From positions 1 through 64,000 of the forward strand of contig JBFLWJ010000006.1 in NCBI GenBank assembly GCA_040757835.1: DNA of 64,000 nt, written 5' to 3'. The stretch comes from Actinomycetota bacterium. Lineage in GTDB: Bacteria > Actinomycetota > Geothermincolia > Geothermincolales > RBG-13-55-18. A program made the position numbers and the translations under genes. Below are positions 50,876 through 59,832 of this stretch, piece by piece. The stretch's first letter is position 1. Each line of letters starts with the position of its first letter. Under the pieces are notes generated by a model. It did not search any database. It saw only the letters and a program-made list of their open reading frames with translations, and was not told where the DNA came from.

Positions 50876-51220
50876 TTAAAGCAGCTTGGCCTTCTGGGCC
50901 TGGAACTCCTCCTCGCTGATGACGCCCTTGTCCTTGAGCTCGGAGAGCTTAGCCAGCTTGTCGGTCACGTCCGCCGCCTGGGCGGCCTGCATGCTCTTCT
51001 CGTACTGCTGCTGCCGCTGCACGTCCTGGGGCAGGATGGGGCGGGCGATGAAGTAGATGAGCATGCCGAAGAGCGGGAAGATGAGTACGAAGATCACCCA
51101 CAGCGCTTTGACCCAGCCCGAGAGGTCCACGCGCTGGAAGATGTCCACCAGGGTGTAGATCCACAGCATCATCATGGGGATGAAGATGAGGAAGAGGAAG
51201 AACCAACCCCAGAAGTCCAT
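50876..51220 (-). CDS. PLDc_N plus SHOCT small membrane protein (copy 2)
   Basis: A 114-residue paralogue of copy 1; the stretch ALWVIFVLIFPLFGMLIYF is identical in both. The SHOCT part reads LSELKDKGVISEEEFQAQK. AAAGGAGTGATGTCAG precedes the ATG. SHOCT helices often mediate oligomerisation, and in actinobacteria such proteins are common in envelope-stress loci. The pair is probably a recent tandem duplication whose tails have diverged. Confidence 0.85.
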   Translation of the reverse strand: MDFWGWFFLFLIFIPMMMLWIYTLVDIFQRVDLSGWVKALWVIFVLIFPLFGMLIYFIARPILPQDVQRQQQYEKSMQAAQAADVTDKLAKLSELKDKGVISEEEFQAQKAKLL

Positions 51221-51324
51221 CTGACATCACTCCTTTCGGTAAATGCTTTCCGGTCTCTCACAGTCAACGAACGATAAATATCAGCATCACGTACCATAGA
51301 ACTCGGGACGTCCCCGGCATATGC

Positions 51325-52176
51325 CTATTCCTTTGGAAAGAAGCCAAGGCCCGCCGTCCCCGGACCCACGTGGCAGCCGATCACCGGACCGGTCTTGCAC
51401 AGAATCAACTCCTCGGGATCGAAGTCGAGCTTGCCCTCAACCCTGTTGCGCAGCTCGTCCGCCCTTTCCGGGTCCTCCACGTGGCTGATGCCCAGGCGGA
51501 TCTTTTTACCGCCCGCCTTGGCGATGGCGATCTCCACCAGGCGGTCCATGGCTTTCTTCGCCCCGCGCACCCTCTCCTGCACGTCGATCATGCCGTGGAT
51601 GAAGAGGATGGGTTTCATCTGCAGCATGGTCCCAAGCAGGGCCTGGGCGCCACCGATGCGGCCGCCGCGGTGCAGGTACTCCAGGGTAGCGACCATGAAC
51701 ATGAGGGTGCTGTCCTTGATCAACCTGCCGGCCATGGCCTTGAGCTCCGCCATGTTCATCCCCCGGTCCCGGGCCTCGGCCAGTTCCATGGCGATCATGC
51801 CCAGCAGGCCGGTGGTGAGGCGCGAGTCTATGATCTCGATGGGGAAGTCGCCCATCTCCCGCGCCGCCATCCTGGCCGCGTCGCAGGTGCCGCTGATGCC
51901 CTCCGAGATATGGATGCTGAGCAGGGCGTCGTAGCGGTTGGCCATCTCCTGATAGGCCTCCAGGAACTCCCCGGCCGCGGGCTGGGAAGTGGTGGGGAAG
52001 GTGTCTGAATGCTTGAGACGCCGGAAGAACTCCTCGTCGGTTATATCCATCCCTTCCCGGTAGGTGACGCCCTCGAAGATCACCTTGAGGGGTACGACCT
52101 TGATGTCGTATTTGTCGATGTACTCATCATCAAGATACGAAGTAGAGTCGGTTACAATGCCGATGTTTGCCAACAT
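51325..52176 (-). CDS. DegV-family fatty-acid-binding protein
   Basis: A 283-residue soluble protein of the DegV family, which binds long-chain fatty acids and, as FakB, presents them to the kinase FakA. Typical motifs: the N-terminal IGIVTDSTSYL, SQPAAGEF (near 64-71), HISEGISGT (near 88-96), YLHRGGRIGG (near 167-176) and the C-terminal VIGCHVGPGTAG. No FakA-like kinase is present in the window. GGGAGGAAA precedes the ATG. It may feed exogenous fatty acids into lipid synthesis. Confidence 0.92.
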   Translation of the reverse strand: MLANIGIVTDSTSYLDDEYIDKYDIKVVPLKVIFEGVTYREGMDITDEEFFRRLKHSDTFPTTSQPAAGEFLEAYQEMANRYDALLSIHISEGISGTCDAARMAAREMGDFPIEIIDSRLTTGLLGMIAMELAEARDRGMNMAELKAMAGRLIKDSTLMFMVATLEYLHRGGRIGGAQALLGTMLQMKPILFIHGMIDVQERVRGAKKAMDRLVEIAIAKAGGKKIRLGISHVEDPERADELRNRVEGKLDFDPEELILCKTGPVIGCHVGPGTAGLGFFPKE

Positions 52177-52367
52177 TTTCCTCCCTGCTCGATCGACGCA
52201 CTATATTATTCTGTCCTGCCCGCTGGTAACCATGCCAGACGTGGTCGCCGGAATCCCCGGCCATCCTCGTTGCCGAACGCCCCATTCATCGACCCGGGTC
52301 AGTCAACCACAGATATAGTTTCCCACCTTGCGAGAAAAATAAACATGGCATGGAAAGTGCCTCCTTC

Positions 52368-53318
52368 TTATTCCAGGGATACGCCTGCGGGCATGAGTCC
52401 GTTCCTCTCCAGCAGTACGCGGATGTAGGCGTATATCCTGGCCACCTCCTCGCGCTTGAAGCGGACGTGCCCGCCCCCCGGGATGGTCACCAGTCCGTTC
52501 CTGACCCCCGCCCGGTCGAGTGCCTCGTGCAGGCGCACCGCGTGGCCGTAGGGGACGACGGGATCGGCGTCGCCGTGGATCATCATGATGGGCGGGAGTC
52601 CCGGGCGCACCCAGGTGATGGGCGACATCTGCCGGGCCAGTTCCTCGACATGGGGCGTGGTGCCGAGCCAGGCGAGAGCATAACCCTTGCGGTTGGGCCC
52701 GTCCAGGAGGTCGACGACGTCGGTGACGCCGGACCACTCGATGATCGCCGCCACCTCCAGTTCCTCTTTACCTGCCTGCCTGGCGGCGTAGAAGCGCCAG
52801 ATCATCTCCTGGCGCTCCGCGTCGTTGCTGCCCGGCACCTCCCAGTCGAAGCCCGCGGAGGAAGGCAGCATGCCGGTCATCAAGGCCAGGTGGCCTCCCG
52901 CGGAATGGCCGAACACCACTATCCTGCCTGAGTCGAAACCGTACCTGTCCGCATTGTAGATCACCCACCTCAGGGCGGCGCGGCAGTCCTGCACCGCGGA
53001 AGGCGCGGGAGAGATATGGGCCATGCGGTACTGCACGTTGGCCACGGCGAAACCCATCTCGATGAAGGGCAGGAAGATGAGCGCGAACTGTTCCCGTTCA
53101 CCGCTGATCCACCCGCCGCCATGTATGTAGATGAGGGTCGGGACCTTCTCCTCCAGGCCTTTCTCGGGCAGCCACAGGTCGAGCTTGCACTCGTAGTTGT
53201 TGGCGACGACATAGGTCAGGTTGGGGATCATCTTGTAACCGATGAGGATCCTGGTAAGGACGTCGTCGACGGGATTGACCTCGATGCCGGCGAATTCGCC
53301 ATGCCAAGGTTCTCTCAT
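52368..53318 (-). CDS. Alpha/beta hydrolase, carboxylesterase type
   Basis: A 316-residue esterase of the BD-FAE/hormone-sensitive-lipase-like group. The oxyanion motif HGGGW lies near residues 65-69, the nucleophile Ser is in GHSAGG (near 137-142), the acid in HGDADPVVP (near 248-256) and the base His in IPGGGHVRF (near 281-289). No signal peptide. AAAGGTACGGAT precedes the ATG. Substrate unknown; short acyl esters are typical of the group. It stands alone between DegV and the META lipoprotein on the same strand. Confidence 0.9.
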   Translation of the reverse strand: MREPWHGEFAGIEVNPVDDVLTRILIGYKMIPNLTYVVANNYECKLDLWLPEKGLEEKVPTLIYIHGGGWISGEREQFALIFLPFIEMGFAVANVQYRMAHISPAPSAVQDCRAALRWVIYNADRYGFDSGRIVVFGHSAGGHLALMTGMLPSSAGFDWEVPGSNDAERQEMIWRFYAARQAGKEELEVAAIIEWSGVTDVVDLLDGPNRKGYALAWLGTTPHVEELARQMSPITWVRPGLPPIMMIHGDADPVVPYGHAVRLHEALDRAGVRNGLVTIPGGGHVRFKREEVARIYAYIRVLLERNGLMPAGVSLE

Positions 53319-53407
53319 ATCCGTACCTTTCTCAAGGTGGCAGGGACGGCCCTGGACGTGGAAGTCCCGCTAGGGAAGCGCCCTTCGTGCCGTCAGCTCT
53401 TATCTTC

Positions 53408-54193
53408 TCACTTGACCGAAAAGGATACCGCCAGGGCGCCGTCGTCACGCCTCAGCTCGAGCTTACCTCCCCTGATGGTGTAGCGGGCTGCGCTCTGCAA
53501 GGCGGCGAGGTAAGCCGCCTCCTGCTCCGCCAGCGCCGGGTCGCTGGAAGCCATCATGGTTGAGGCCAGGGGACCTATGGTTATCTCGATCCCGTCCACG
53601 CTGTACTGCCCACTGAAGGTGTTGACGCCCGAAGAGCCGGAGACCTTGCCGCCCGTATCGAATAGCGCGGTAAGCTCACTGCCGGAGATGGGGGACACCA
53701 CCGCCTCCTTGCCGTTGTTGTAGCCGGTCACGATCCAGTCCGTGCCGGCGAGGGCGGGGGCTTCCTCCTCCACATAGGAGAGGATCTCGTTGCCGTCCTT
53801 GTCGAAGATGGTCAGGCTGCCGCCGGATGCGGTGAAGGTGGACGACTCCTGCAAGGCGGCGAGGTACTCCCGTTCCAGCTCCATCAGTTCCTCGGGGCCG
53901 GCCATCATCGTGGTCGCCGCCATGCCGATGGTGAGGTCCGCGCCGGAGAGCTCATACGGTGCGGTATAGGTGTTCACGCCGGAGGAGCCGCTCACCCTGC
54001 CGTTCTCGAAGAGGGCGCCCATGCCGAACTCCGGGTTGACCGCCTTCTCCTGGCCCTGCTCCGTGATGGACTGCAGTGCCCAGTTGATACCCTCGAGTTT
54101 TCCGCCCGAGCCCCCCTTCGCACCGCCGCATCCCACCAGAAAAACGGCTATAGCCACAGCCGCCGCCACCGGCACGTACCTGACAGATCTCAT
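53408..54193 (-). CDS. Lipoprotein with two META/HslJ-like domains
   Basis: A 261-residue lipoprotein with lipobox LVGC near Cys22. Two META domains follow (about 35-140 and 145-255), each with a WxxxxY/I opening, the turn VSGSSGVNTY/F, a beta strand with L/ITIG and a TMMAG/TMMAS end. In classical META/HslJ domains the turn and end carry cysteines (GCN and a terminal Cys); here they are Ser or Gly, so no disulfide can form. HslJ in E. coli is tied to novobiocin tolerance; the role here is unknown. TTAAGGAGAAGCCG precedes the ATG. Confidence 0.85.
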   Translation of the reverse strand: MRSVRYVPVAAAVAIAVFLVGCGGAKGGSGGKLEGINWALQSITEQGQEKAVNPEFGMGALFENGRVSGSSGVNTYTAPYELSGADLTIGMAATTMMAGPEELMELEREYLAALQESSTFTASGGSLTIFDKDGNEILSYVEEEAPALAGTDWIVTGYNNGKEAVVSPISGSELTALFDTGGKVSGSSGVNTFSGQYSVDGIEITIGPLASTMMASSDPALAEQEAAYLAALQSAARYTIRGGKLELRRDDGALAVSFSVK

Positions 54194-54238
54194 CGGCTTC
54201 TCCTTAAGAAGTTGGAAAAGGTCGGTTTCTCCAAGACA

Positions 54239-54271
54239 CCACCGTATCCGGCCCAGGTCCGGATACGGTGG
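54239..54271 (-). terminator. Strong hairpin between the SHOCT and META genes
   Basis: CCACCGTATCCGG and CCGGATACGGTGG form a perfect 13-base stem with a seven-base loop, between the SHOCT stop (54286) and the META start (54193). It probably ends the DUF6325-SHOCT transcript. It lacks a T-run. Confidence 0.6.
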
Positions 54272-54285
54272 AGAGAACGGAGTTC

Positions 54286-54570
54286 CTACCCCAGTATGGC
54301 CGCCTTCTGGGCCGCGAATTCCTCCTCGGTGAGGATGCCCTGGGCTTTCAGCTGCCCCAGGCGCTCGAGCTGCGCCAGCTTGTCATCCGTGCTCGCAGCG
54401 GGTGCCGGCGGTGGCTGCGAGGGCGCCTGCTGCGCGTAGACCTGCTGCCCCGCATTGGCGTAAGCCGCCACGTTTTTCTCGGCCTGCCTGCGGTTGACCG
54501 CGTTTGCCGTCGCCTGGGCGGTGCCGGCGATGACCGCGGTGCGGGCCATTCCTCTTACTAGTCCTGGCAT
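54286..54570 (-). CDS. SHOCT-domain protein
   Basis: A 94-residue protein: an N-terminal helix rich in Ala/Thr (about 5-45), a Pro/Gln/Ala linker (about 46-60) and a C-terminal SHOCT hairpin (LERLGQLKAQGILTEEEFAAQK, key residues L..L..L...GI.T.EEF...K). AAAGGAGGCGCAAG precedes the ATG. It follows the DUF6325-like gene by 12 bases; that pairing is often seen in actinobacteria. Together with the two PLDc_N-SHOCT proteins it makes three SHOCT proteins within 5 kb. Confidence 0.85.
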   Translation of the reverse strand: MPGLVRGMARTAVIAGTAQATANAVNRRQAEKNVAAYANAGQQVYAQQAPSQPPPAPAASTDDKLAQLERLGQLKAQGILTEEEFAAQKAAILG

Positions 54571-54582
54571 CTTGCGCCTCCT

Positions 54583-55008
54583 TTACTCCACGCCGATGGC
54601 GACGAGGGCTTCTTCCATGATCGGTCCCGGGATGCGGAAGGTCATGGCGACCTCTCCCCCGACTCCCAGGATGGCGTTGCGCAGGCCCACGGCCCAGGTG
54701 TTCTCGATGGCCAGGGCCATCACCGCGGAGCCAGGCACCATGCCCTCGATGAGGGTATCCGCGTCATCGGAATCGAAGAGGCCGCGCGTCCCCGTCTCGA
54801 TGAAGCCCAGGGCCGCCTTGTCCTCCGGGTCGAGGTCCTCCAGGTCCAGGGTGAGCGCGAGCCCGTCCTCCCCCTTCACGATGACCATGGCGTCGAGGAC
54901 GCGAATCGCCCCCTGTCCGGCGCGCATCTCCAGTTCCGCGAGGACGCTGCCGTCGAATCTCGGCTCGCCGAAAGCGACGAGCACCACGTCTACCGGTCCG
55001 AGTTCCAT
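54583..55008 (-). CDS. DUF6325-like protein
   Basis: A 141-residue soluble protein of alternating strands and helices. It starts MELGPVDVVLVAFGEPRF and contains RVLDAMVIVKGEDG and ENTWAVGLRNA, which fit the DUF6325/DUF1269-type family of actinobacteria. The family often accompanies SHOCT proteins and has no known function. AGGAGGTGCGG precedes the ATG, and the SHOCT gene follows at 12 bases. First gene of the leftward run toward 49.6 kb. Confidence 0.8.
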   Translation of the reverse strand: MELGPVDVVLVAFGEPRFDGSVLAELEMRAGQGAIRVLDAMVIVKGEDGLALTLDLEDLDPEDKAALGFIETGTRGLFDSDDADTLIEGMVPGSAVMALAIENTWAVGLRNAILGVGGEVAMTFRIPGPIMEEALVAIGVE

Positions 55009-55402
55009 ACCGCACCTCCTGCGTCATCCGGCAGGTACGCCGCTATCCAAAGCGTACTGCCGCTTGTTCTGCCATCTATCCCGATAAGAGCCGGCAACGG
55101 GCTTCCGGCCCTGGAATCCCGCCGGAACAGTCCCCATGACGCCCATGCCGGACATCTGCCATCGCAGGAATTATCTTACCCATGCGCAAGGCGGTTTTAA
55201 CAATATCTCCTTCACGAGAAGGAGAGGGGTATGGCTGTTTTTCGCGCTTGCCTCGACGCCACGGTTTAAATCTCATTATACAGGGTACAATGAGTCGAAG
55301 GAAGATGTGGACCCTGGGCGAAACCCTTATATATGGGGCATCAAGATCTGCGGCCTGTTAACCATGGTCGCGTAGAGCGACCGCGATAAGAAAGGAGTGT
55401 GT
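55009..55402. other. 394-base gap between divergent DUF6325 and HdeD-like genes
   Basis: The right half is AT-rich with possible -10 elements (TACAAT at 55286-55291) but no good -35. A frame of 79 codons (55136-55375) lacks a ribosome site and protein-like composition. It most likely holds the promoters of the two divergent gene sets. Confidence 0.45.
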
Positions 55403-55969
55403 ATGGAAGACGCCGAGATGCGAGAGGCAGTAGGGATGTTCGCGAAACTGTGGTGGATCGAACTGGTCATGGGGATCCTGTGGATCGTCGTATCCCTGGT
55501 CATCCTGCAGTTCGAGGAATCCTCGCTGACCACCATCGGCATCATCGTAGGGATAATGTTCATCGTCGCGGGGCTGCAACAGTTCTTCATCTCCTTCATC
55601 GCCGAGGGATGGAAATGGCTGTGGGTGGTCTTCGGGATCCTGTTCATCATCGCCGGAATCGTGGCTTTCGTCTACCCCAAGGAGACTTTCGCCGCGCTGG
55701 CGGACGGACTGGGCTTCCTCTTCCTCCTGGTGGGGATCTTCTGGATCATCGAGGCCTTTGCCGGCAAAGAGGACAACCCCCTGTGGTGGTGGGGGCTGGT
55801 ATCCGGGATCATCATGATCGTGCTGGGTTTCTGGGCGGCCGGGCAGTTCTGGTTCACCAAGGTTTACATGCTACTGGTCTTTGCGGGCATCTGGGCCCTG
55901 CTCACCGGGATCACCGACATCATCAAGGCCTTCCAGATAAAGAGACTGGGAAAGATGGTGGCTGCCTGA
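55403..55969 (+). CDS. HdeD-like/DUF308 membrane protein (copy 3)
   Basis: A 188-residue protein with six hydrophobic helices in three pairs (VMGILWIVVSLVILQF, VVFGILFIIAGIVAFVYP, LVSGIIMIVLGFW), the DUF308 pattern. It is the third such protein in the window but is not very close to copies 1 and 2. ATG 55403 has AAAGGAG five bases upstream; a GTG two codons earlier lies inside that site. A DUF7144-like gene follows 16 bases later, so the two form an operon. Confidence 0.85.
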   Translation: MEDAEMREAVGMFAKLWWIELVMGILWIVVSLVILQFEESSLTTIGIIVGIMFIVAGLQQFFISFIAEGWKWLWVVFGILFIIAGIVAFVYPKETFAALADGLGFLFLLVGIFWIIEAFAGKEDNPLWWWGLVSGIIMIVLGFWAAGQFWFTKVYMLLVFAGIWALLTGITDIIKAFQIKRLGKMVAA

Positions 55970-55985
55970 TAGAAGGAGGTAGGCA

Positions 55986-56369
55986 ATGGAGGAGGGAAAG
56001 GGCTACGGGTGGATGGTCTTCGCTTCCATCATCCTGGTGGTCGTGGGCATCTTCAATATCGTCTGGGGGATCACGGCGCTGGCCAGGGACGAGTACCTCA
56101 TCAACCAGGTGCTCTTCGCCAACCTGACCTTCTGGGGGTGGTTCTATCTCATCCTCGGTATCGTCGGGACCTGCGCGGGTTTCTCCATCCTCGCCAAACA
56201 GCAATGGGCCCGCTGGTTCGGGGTCATCTGGGCTGGAGTCAACATGGTCCTCATGTTCATGGTCATCTGGGCCTATCCGTTGTGGGCGCTGGCCATCATC
56301 ACCCTGGACACGCTGATCATCTACGGCCTCGTCACCTATGGGGGGCGCGAGGAAGAGACGGCGGCGTAG
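55986..56369 (+). CDS. DUF7144-like small membrane protein
   Basis: A 127-residue protein with four transmembrane helices and the family opening GYGWMVFASIILVVVGIFN, then ITALARDEYL and FWGWFYLILGIV. Actinobacterial genomes carry many such proteins with no known role. GAAGGAGGTAGGC precedes the ATG. It is cotranscribed with HdeD copy 3. The following 230 bases to 56602 hold no gene. Confidence 0.85.
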   Translation: MEEGKGYGWMVFASIILVVVGIFNIVWGITALARDEYLINQVLFANLTFWGWFYLILGIVGTCAGFSILAKQQWARWFGVIWAGVNMVLMFMVIWAYPLWALAIITLDTLIIYGLVTYGGREEETAA

Positions 56370-56601
56370 AGCGAGTACCCAAAACAGGACAGCCGGCTGC
56401 GGCTCTGGACCACAGCCATCGCGAAGGGTAGCATCGGTCGTTTTCGAATCGGCCTGTAACCTGACGCCCGTATGCCCGTGCGTACAGATTTACGGTTAAT
56501 CCAGGGCCTCTGTGGCAAGAATAGGTACTGGCGGTGTATCGCGAGGAAGCAGCCTTTCGGCTGTATGCGGAGGGGAAGAGCCTTAAACGGAGGGAGCAGC
56601 C

Positions 56602-58059
56602 ATGAACGGCGAGAAACCCGGCGGGGGGGAGAACGAGGAGCAGCTCAGGGCGGAGATCGCGCGGCTGAAGGCGGAGAAGGCTGAGCTGCAGGCGAAGCTG
56701 GATGCGCCGAGGGCGTCCCGGGAAAGGCACTTTCCATGGCGCGGCATCGTGGCGTGGATCCTCGTAGTCCTCGCCTGTTTCATGGCCATCCTCTCCCCCA
56801 TCGCCGTGTGGGCGCGGGCCAACTTCCTGGACACGGAGCAATTCGTCGAGACGGTTGGACCGCTGGCTGGTGACGAGACCGTTGCCAAGGCACTCTCGGA
56901 CGAGATCTCGGCCCGCCTCTTCACCGCGCTGGAGATCCAGGAGCGTATCCGGGACGCCCTCAATGAGTTCCTGCCGGAACAGCTCGACTTCATCGCCGGG
57001 CCCATCGCCAGCGGCCTGCAATCGCTGACCAACAAGATAACCTACGAGGTCCTCACCAGCTCACAGTTCGAAGCGGTCTGGTACAAGATCCTGGAAGTGA
57101 CCCATTCCACCGCGGTGGGCATCATCCGGGGAGACAAAGCCATCACCCTGGAGAGCAACGGTGAGGTGGTGCTGGACGTCGGGGAGCTGGTGGCCAACGT
57201 CAAGGACCGGCTGGTGGAGGCCGGCCTCACTTTCCTGGAAAGGGTGCCCATCCCGCAGTTCAGCAAGGAGATAGTGCTCTTCGAGTCCGACCAGCTGGGC
57301 ATGGCCAAGACGGGAGTTGAGATCCTCGATACCCTGAACTGGTTCTTGCCCCTTATCGCCCTCGTCCTCTTCGCCGCCGCGGTGCTGGTGTCGGAGGACC
57401 GCCGCAGGTTCCTGATGATCTCCTCCGCGGCCCTGGCGGTGGCCATGGCGCTTTCGTTGATGGTCCTCAACCTGGCAAAGGGAGAGCTGCTGGGGCAGGT
57501 CAGGAACCCGGCCAACCTGGACGCGGCCACCGTGATCTGGAACCAGCTCACCACGGGCCTCATCAAGGCGAACACGGGCCTGCTGGTCCTGGGGATCGTC
57601 GGCGCCGTGGGATTCGCCATCGCCGGCCCCTACGCCTGGGCGCTATGGCTGCGGGACAAGACGGGATACCTCTTCAGGCTGCAGCGCGAACGCCGCCTCG
57701 AGGGCAAGGAATCCGGCCCGGTAGGGATCTTTTTCGCAGCCCATATCTGGGGCATGCGGGTAGCGGGCGCCGCCGTCCTCTTCGGGATCCTGTGGTTGAT
57801 GCGCCCGCTCAGCGGCGTCAAGGTCATCGTGGTCCTGGGCATATATCTCATCTATCTCGTCATCTGCGAGCTGCTGCGGGGCAAGCTGCCGGAGGCGGAG
57901 GAGGAGGGACCGGCCGAAAAGGCGGCTCCCGGTGACGGCCCGGAGGGACCGAGCGGGGAAGGAAGCGTCGACCCCGGGAAAGAGCCCGAAAAGGAAGGGG
58001 CGGAAGAGGAAGAGGTAACACCGGGAGGTGGCGCGGCGGAGCAGACGGAGGACGGATAA
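56602..58059 (+). CDS. Large integral membrane protein, unknown
   Basis: A 485-residue protein: a short coiled coil (about 12-35, EEQLRAEIARLKAEKAELQ), a first transmembrane helix (about 49-70), an extracytoplasmic region of about 170 residues (about 75-245), then four more helices between 250 and 435 and a long acidic Gly/Glu/Pro tail. The layout matches actinobacterial integral membrane proteins without assigned function. CGGAGGGAGCAGCC precedes the ATG. The outer domain may sense or scaffold. It converges with the YihY/BrkB gene. Confidence 0.78.
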   Translation: MNGEKPGGGENEEQLRAEIARLKAEKAELQAKLDAPRASRERHFPWRGIVAWILVVLACFMAILSPIAVWARANFLDTEQFVETVGPLAGDETVAKALSDEISARLFTALEIQERIRDALNEFLPEQLDFIAGPIASGLQSLTNKITYEVLTSSQFEAVWYKILEVTHSTAVGIIRGDKAITLESNGEVVLDVGELVANVKDRLVEAGLTFLERVPIPQFSKEIVLFESDQLGMAKTGVEILDTLNWFLPLIALVLFAAAVLVSEDRRRFLMISSAALAVAMALSLMVLNLAKGELLGQVRNPANLDAATVIWNQLTTGLIKANTGLLVLGIVGAVGFAIAGPYAWALWLRDKTGYLFRLQRERRLEGKESGPVGIFFAAHIWGMRVAGAAVLFGILWLMRPLSGVKVIVVLGIYLIYLVICELLRGKLPEAEEEGPAEKAAPGDGPEGPSGEGSVDPGKEPEKEGAEEEEVTPGGGAAEQTEDG

Positions 58060-58101
58060 CCGGGCCGCGCACGCTTACCAGCCGGCTCGAAGGAACGGTT
58101 C

Positions 58102-58129
58102 ACCGGGACGGGCCCCCGCCCGTCCCGGT
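58102..58129. terminator. Bidirectional terminator hairpin
   Basis: ACCGGGACGGGC and GCCCGTCCCGGT form a perfect 12-base stem with a CCCC loop between two convergent genes (stops at 58059 and 58131). The T-run is minimal on either side, but the position supports the role. Confidence 0.65.
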
Positions 58130-58130
58130 C

Positions 58131-59108
58131 TCATACATCTTCCCTGGGCAATTTGAGCTGCACGCCCTGGGGCTCATCCATCCCCCCGCCACCGGTTTCC
58201 CACCGCAGCTGCAACACGTGCACGATCTCCGCGCCGAGGAAGATGAGGATGCCCACGACGTAGAGCCAGAGCACGATCCCCAGCACCACCCCCAGCGAGC
58301 CGTAAAGGGCCTGGTTCTTGGAGATCTTGGTGAAGTAGATGCCCAGCCCGTATTCGGCGGCGTCAAGCAATAGCGCGGCGGTGATGGCGCCCCACAGCAC
58401 TTCCTTCCAGCCGGGCCTCACCAGGGGGATCCTGCGGTAGAGGACGGCGAAGATCAGCGTAGAAGCCAGGGGGCTTAAGAGCGCGCCGAATACCACGGCC
58501 AGGGTTGAAAGCACCGGGCCCGTCTCGCGGTTGAGCCACGAGAAGAACTGGGAGGAGACGAAGGTAACGGCGAGCCCGACGATACCTACCAGCAGCAGCA
58601 GAAACATTACCCCGAAAGCGAAGAGTTTCTTCTTGACGAAGGACCTCTTGTAGGTCTCCCAGACCTCCTCGAAACCGGTCTGGATGGCGTAGGTGATCTT
58701 GCTGATGGTCCACAGCAGGCCGATGATGCCCAGTATGCCCACCACGTTCCTCAGCCGCACCAGGCTTTCCGAAGCCGCGTTCACGGTCGAGGGCATATCC
58801 GGCAACACGTTCCGGATGGCCTCGGTGACCTTCTGCATGACGTCGGAGTTGTAGCTGAAGATGAAGCCGATGACGGCGGCGATGAGCAGGAAGAGGGGAA
58901 AAATGGCCAGGAAGGCCGAGTAGGCGAAGTTTCCCGCGTGGAGGCTCATGCCATGGCGGAAGAAGTTGCGTATGGCCTGATCGATAACGGCGATAAAGCC
59001 GTATCTCTGCGCCAGGTGCCCGTAGAGACGTCCAGCACGTTGGGTGGCCTTGCGCGACCACCGCACGATGAGCTTTGTTTTCTCGTTCAACCGTTCTTTC
59101 CAGGCCAT
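58131..59108 (-). CDS. YihY/virulence factor BrkB family membrane protein
   Basis: A 325-residue protein with six membrane helices and the family landmarks: an N-terminal basic region, AGNFAYSAFLAIFPLFLLIAAVIG (key part AYSAFLAIFPLFLL near 62-76), SSQFFSW in the middle and a C-terminal TKISKNQALYGSLGVVLGIVLWLYVVG segment (near 262-288). The family is often misnamed ribonuclease BN; it is a transporter-like membrane protein of unknown substrate. CAGGAGCCAGT precedes the ATG. Confidence 0.92.
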   Translation of the reverse strand: MAWKERLNEKTKLIVRWSRKATQRAGRLYGHLAQRYGFIAVIDQAIRNFFRHGMSLHAGNFAYSAFLAIFPLFLLIAAVIGFIFSYNSDVMQKVTEAIRNVLPDMPSTVNAASESLVRLRNVVGILGIIGLLWTISKITYAIQTGFEEVWETYKRSFVKKKLFAFGVMFLLLLVGIVGLAVTFVSSQFFSWLNRETGPVLSTLAVVFGALLSPLASTLIFAVLYRRIPLVRPGWKEVLWGAITAALLLDAAEYGLGIYFTKISKNQALYGSLGVVLGIVLWLYVVGILIFLGAEIVHVLQLRWETGGGGMDEPQGVQLKLPREDV

Positions 59109-59349
59109 ACTGGCTCCTCCATGATCAATGGACAGGAGACCGTAGAAGAGGCTGCATCCCCGATGAAGGCGCCCTTTCCCGACCGTGCTATTCTACTACG
59201 ATTTTTCCCCGGATTCCCTAGCCCATGATATATTTGGCACCCCGGATGGAACAATATTGTATGATTAACGCAAGGAGTCACTGACCCAGGTCGTTGAACT
59301 CCATATAACGTATCCGCCGGAAGGCGCCGAGGTAGGAAGGAGTGGGAGG

Positions 59350-59781
59350 ATGAGAAAGAGCATACTGGCATCCGTGGTCGTCCTGTTCATGCTGGCGGGA
59401 GCGATAGCCACCTTCGCCGGCTGCGGAGACGGCGAGGTGGCGGAGAAGGTGCAGTCGCTGACCTCCAGCAGCCCGGAAGTACAGGAGCTGAAGAGCGCCC
59501 TCACGGTCATGCTGCAAACCGGCACCTACGAGAGCATGGATACCTTTGAGGCCGCCTGGGCGGACGTGGAGAGCGCCTACGACGACGTGGTCACCGCCGC
59601 ATCGTCAGCCGGCCAGGATATAGGAAACCTCGAAGACGCGTTTGCGGGACTAAAGGATGCCATCTCCGGCGTTACCAGTGACGCTTCCCTCGAAACGAAG
59701 GTCGATGATATAAAAGACGCCGTGGAGGAGATGCAGGATGCCGTGAAGGCCATCTCTCCCACCGCAACGACCAGCGGCTAG
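59350..59781 (+). CDS. Small helical lipoprotein
   Basis: A 143-residue lipoprotein: signal peptide with lipobox FAGC (Cys25), then a region of predicted long helices with heptad-like spacing of hydrophobics (SAYDDVVTAASSAGQDIGNLEDAF, key V/L/I at each third or fourth place) and a Ser/Thr-rich tail. No family recognised. AAGGAG lies eight bases before the ATG. A TATGAT at 59260-59265 may be the -10. It may act as a spacer or a small periplasm-side scaffold. Confidence 0.75.
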   Translation: MRKSILASVVVLFMLAGAIATFAGCGDGEVAEKVQSLTSSSPEVQELKSALTVMLQTGTYESMDTFEAAWADVESAYDDVVTAASSAGQDIGNLEDAFAGLKDAISGVTSDASLETKVDDIKDAVEEMQDAVKAISPTATTSG

Positions 59782-59803
59782 GCGTGGCCGCCCCGAGCGG
59801 ATC

Positions 59804-59832
59804 ATACAGCTCCTCCGGCGGAGGGGCTGTAT
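59804..59832. promoter_or_regulatory. Palindrome overlapping a TATAAT box before TetR-2
   Basis: ATACAGCTCCTCC and GGAGGGGCTGTAT are 13-base inverted arms with one mismatch and a three-base loop. The right arm overlaps a perfect TATAAT (59830-59835), about 90 bases before the TetR gene at 59925. It could be an autoregulatory operator, or a terminator for the lipoprotein gene 22 bases upstream; no T-run follows. Confidence 0.45.

Noticed and set aside
55136..55375. A 79-codon frame in the gap before HdeD copy 3.
   Set aside because: No ribosome site, no family resemblance, and it overlaps the likely promoter region.
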